DNA from: Clostridium sp. CAG:510
GTDB taxonomy: Bacteria; Bacillota; Clostridia; Lachnospirales; Lachnospiraceae
Assembly: GCA_000434615.1 (NCBI GenBank)
Contig: FR880832.1
Location: 101,399-124,923, forward strand
DNA: 23,525 nt
Reading direction: 5' to 3'
Each line of letters opens with the position of its first letter. Within the stretch, counting starts at the first letter, position 1. This document shows positions 22,004 to 23,525 of this stretch, piece by piece. The notes under the pieces are model-generated. The model saw nothing but the letters and a program-made list of their open reading frames with translations. It was not told where the DNA came from and did no database searches. Both the position numbers and the translations under genes were made by a program.

Positions 22004-22813
22004 TTACCCTCTGTTCAGCTTTTTTTCTATCCATTTACCCCGGACCAGAATAATACCGGCCGGCAGCAGAATAAAACTGATAATCTGTGAGGTCGATATA
22101 CCGAATATCTGTCCTCTGATTAAATCGCCTCTTAAGAACTCCAGGCAAAATCTGGCTATTGTATAATAAATCAGATAAATCCCCAGTAACTGACCGGTTT
22201 TTGTCTTCTTTTTTTTCATCAGTATAAATAAAACGGCACTTACAATGAAGTTCATGCCCGCTTCCAGAAGCTGTACGGGAAATCTTGATACTTCACTAAG
22301 CTCCGGAATCATTTCGTTGTACGGGAACTGTATGCTGAAGGGTCCATGATATTCAATGCCGTAGCAGCATCCTGCCATAAAGCATCCGATTCTGCCAAAC
22401 CCATGTACAAACGGTATCAGTGGCGCCGTGATATCCATAAACGGATATGCCGGTATTTTATATTGCCGGCAGTATACATATACGCCTGCCGCCGCCCCTA
22501 ACAGACCTCCATAAAAGACAAGTCCTCCGAAGGCATACGCCAGTGCATCTACGGGACTCACCTTTATCAGTTGGACAAAGGTGGGAAAATGCCGGATAAT
22601 CTGCGGAAGCTTACTGATAAAATACATGAGCTTGGCGCCTGCTGCAAGCCCTATTGCCGCATAAATGGACGCATACAGCAAATCACTGTCCAGTACCCCG
22701 TATGCCGGTGCCATCCGTAATGCAATTATGACGGCAATCACGAATGCCACAAAAAATATCATTCCATACGTGGGAAGCTCAAAAAAGCCAAACAAGCTAA
22801 TTGATGGTAACAT
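22004..22813 (-). CDS. lgt: Lgt-family prolipoprotein diacylglyceryl transferase, divergent
   Basis: A 269-residue membrane protein of the Lgt family, which moves diacylglycerol from phosphatidylglycerol to the lipobox cysteine of pre-lipoproteins. About seven membrane segments are seen. The signature region is 'HGFGRIGCFMAGCCYG' (137-152): the Arg (R141) is kept but the usual Asn and Glu of 'GR.GNF.N.E..G' are Cys. 'GGLVFYGGLLGA' (97-108) has Tyr101 where E. coli Lgt has the important His103. 'EFLRGD' (225-230) keeps the later Arg. This is therefore a divergent clade, and activity should be considered unproven. ATG 22813 has GGAG about eleven bases upstream, a little far. It lies between DUF4190 and DUF5684 genes. 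Confidence 0.85.
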   Translation of the reverse strand: MLPSISLFGFFELPTYGMIFFVAFVIAVIIALRMAPAYGVLDSDLLYASIYAAIGLAAGAKLMYFISKLPQIIRHFPTFVQLIKVSPVDALAYAFGGLVFYGGLLGAAAGVYVYCRQYKIPAYPFMDITAPLIPFVHGFGRIGCFMAGCCYGIEYHGPFSIQFPYNEMIPELSEVSRFPVQLLEAGMNFIVSAVLFILMKKKKTKTGQLLGIYLIYYTIARFCLEFLRGDLIRGQIFGISTSQIISFILLPAGIILVRGKWIEKKLNRG

Positions 22814-22840
22814 AATATTGTTTTCTCCGATTTCAGATAA

Positions 22841-22867
22841 TGGCCGGGCTTTCGGAGGCTCCGGCCA
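22841..22867 (-). terminator. GC-rich hairpin between the DUF4190 gene and lgt
   Basis: Perfect arms TGGCCGG (22841-22847) and CCGGCCA (22861-22867). The T run is good on the plus strand (CTCTTTTT) but poor on the minus strand (TTATCT), so for these minus-strand genes termination would be partial and lgt may be read through. Confidence 0.5.
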
Positions 22868-22900
22868 CTCTTTTTCCTGTTGTAAAATACGAAACCGGAA

Positions 22901-23525
22901 TTAATAATCCCAGTCGCTGTAATCGTAGTTTTCCAGCATATTCAGGATATCCCCTGTTCCTCTGGAAATATCGCTGGAAGCCTTGCAGCAGCCTCCCACA
23001 CAGCCATAGCAGGTATATCCTCCTGATACACAGCCGCAGATGCTGCAGCCTGCTGCAAATACAACACCGAATACAAGACCGATGATACCGCAGATAAGCG
23101 CTGCATTCCCCTTCTTTTCCGGGGAAGTCTTGTTGATGTTGATAGCCAGTACAACTGCCACTACACCAAGTGCAACGGAAATAACTGCAGGAATGACACC
23201 GAACAGAATACCGCCGAGAATGCTCAGAACGATGCTGACAATACCACATACCAGTGCAATCGTCGTATTGGCATCGGACTGAGGTACGGGCTGGGCGTAA
23301 TTCATGCCGGGCTGAGGTGCTGCCTGACCGTAAGCTGCACCCGGCTGAGGTGCTGCCTGACTATAATTCATATCCGGCTGAGGCGCTGCCTGCGTGTAAG
23401 CTGCATCCGGCTGGGGTGCTGCCTGACCATAATTTACTTCCGGCTGGGGTGCTGCCTGTGTGTAAGCTGCATCCGGCTGGGGCGCTGCCTGCGTAAAGTT
23501 TACATCTGCCTGAGGTGCTGCCTGC
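22901..23525 (-). CDS. DUF4190-like membrane protein with Gln/Ala/Pro repeats, N-terminus outside window
   Basis: The frame is open from stop 22901 to the window edge, so 207 codons are seen and the start lies outside; the internal Met at 23371 is within the repeats and is not a likely start. The N-terminal part seen is eight tandem 11-residue units of the form QAAPQP-D/G-x-x-Y-x. Then comes a DUF4190-like domain with hydrophobic segments 'IALVCGIVSIVLSILGGILFGVIPAVISVALGVVAVVLAI' and 'ALICGIIGLVFGVVFAA'. A Cys-rich stretch follows ('CSICGCVSGGYTCYGCVGGCC'), and an acidic tail ends DYSDWDY. Such proteins are common in Lachnospiraceae and have no known function. Confidence 0.85.
   Translation of the reverse strand, partial: QAAPQADVNFTQAAPQPDAAYTQAAPQPEVNYGQAAPQPDAAYTQAAPQPDMNYSQAAPQPGAAYGQAAPQPGMNYAQPVPQSDANTTIALVCGIVSIVLSILGGILFGVIPAVISVALGVVAVVLAININKTSPEKKGNAALICGIIGLVFGVVFAAGCSICGCVSGGYTCYGCVGGCCKASSDISRGTGDILNMLENYDYSDWDY
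23261..23524 (-). repeat. 33-bp tandem coding repeats
   Basis: Eight 33-bp units, in frame, encode 11-residue repeats in the DUF4190-like protein; the unit nearest the membrane domain is degenerate. Units alternate between 'AAY' and 'VN/MN-Y' types, giving a 66-bp higher-order period. The array continues past the right edge. Confidence 0.9.

Noticed and set aside
23261..23524. Regular 33-bp repeats resembling a CRISPR array
   Set aside because: There are no spacers; the units are contiguous, in frame, and encode an 11-residue protein repeat.

Overview
The window looks like chromosomal DNA of a spore-forming, low-to-mid GC Firmicute, most likely a clostridium of the Lachnospiraceae type. The support is the gene set (GerW, PdaA-type deacetylase, DUF3793 with a short flavodoxin, U32 peptidase beside ZapA and RuvAB), purine-rich Shine-Dalgarno sites with frequent TTG/GTG starts, and sigma-A-like promoters. 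No phage, insertion sequence, tRNA, rRNA or CRISPR array is visible. Nearly all genes lie on the minus strand, so transcription runs from high to low coordinates; the exceptions are a LysR regulator and a small lipoprotein.

Layout in coordinate order. (A) 1-2805: a minus-strand operon NUDIX hydrolase, 104-aa protein, DUF2953 protein, GerW, 48-aa membrane microprotein, and a coiled-coil protein cut by the window edge. (B) 2891-10130: ruvA, ruvB, zapA, U32 peptidase, a FtsW/RodA-family glycosyltransferase and an overlapping class B penicillin-binding protein; this joins DNA repair, division and wall synthesis. A consensus LexA box sits in the ruvA promoter. (C) 10247-13154: leuC-leuD, with a divergent LysR gene and a T-N11-A palindrome centred about 65 bp upstream of the predicted leuC start. 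(D) 13307-17153: ilvB-ilvN, then a second promoter with ilvN-ilvC, so two acetolactate synthase regulatory subunits serve one large subunit. Predicted leaders in C and D are only 20-30 nt, which argues for control at initiation and against T-box or attenuator control. (E) 17361-19925: DUF3793-flavodoxin, then eno. (F) 20064-23525: a small lipoprotein, pdaA, a DUF5684 protein, an Lgt-family protein with altered active-site motifs, and a DUF4190-like membrane protein with 11-residue repeats that runs off the right edge.

The most interesting signal is in E. The same inverted repeat, AGTTAGC-N4-GCTAACT, lies over the predicted transcription start of both the DUF3793-flavodoxin operon and eno, at nearly the same distance from each -10 box. 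This suggests one unidentified repressor, plausibly sensing metal or redox state, that ties an iron-sparing flavodoxin to a central glycolytic enzyme. Other points to check are family-atypical residues in IlvB, IlvC, Eno and Lgt, and two genes (U32 and pdaA) whose start codons follow a terminator-like hairpin without a normal ribosome binding site.
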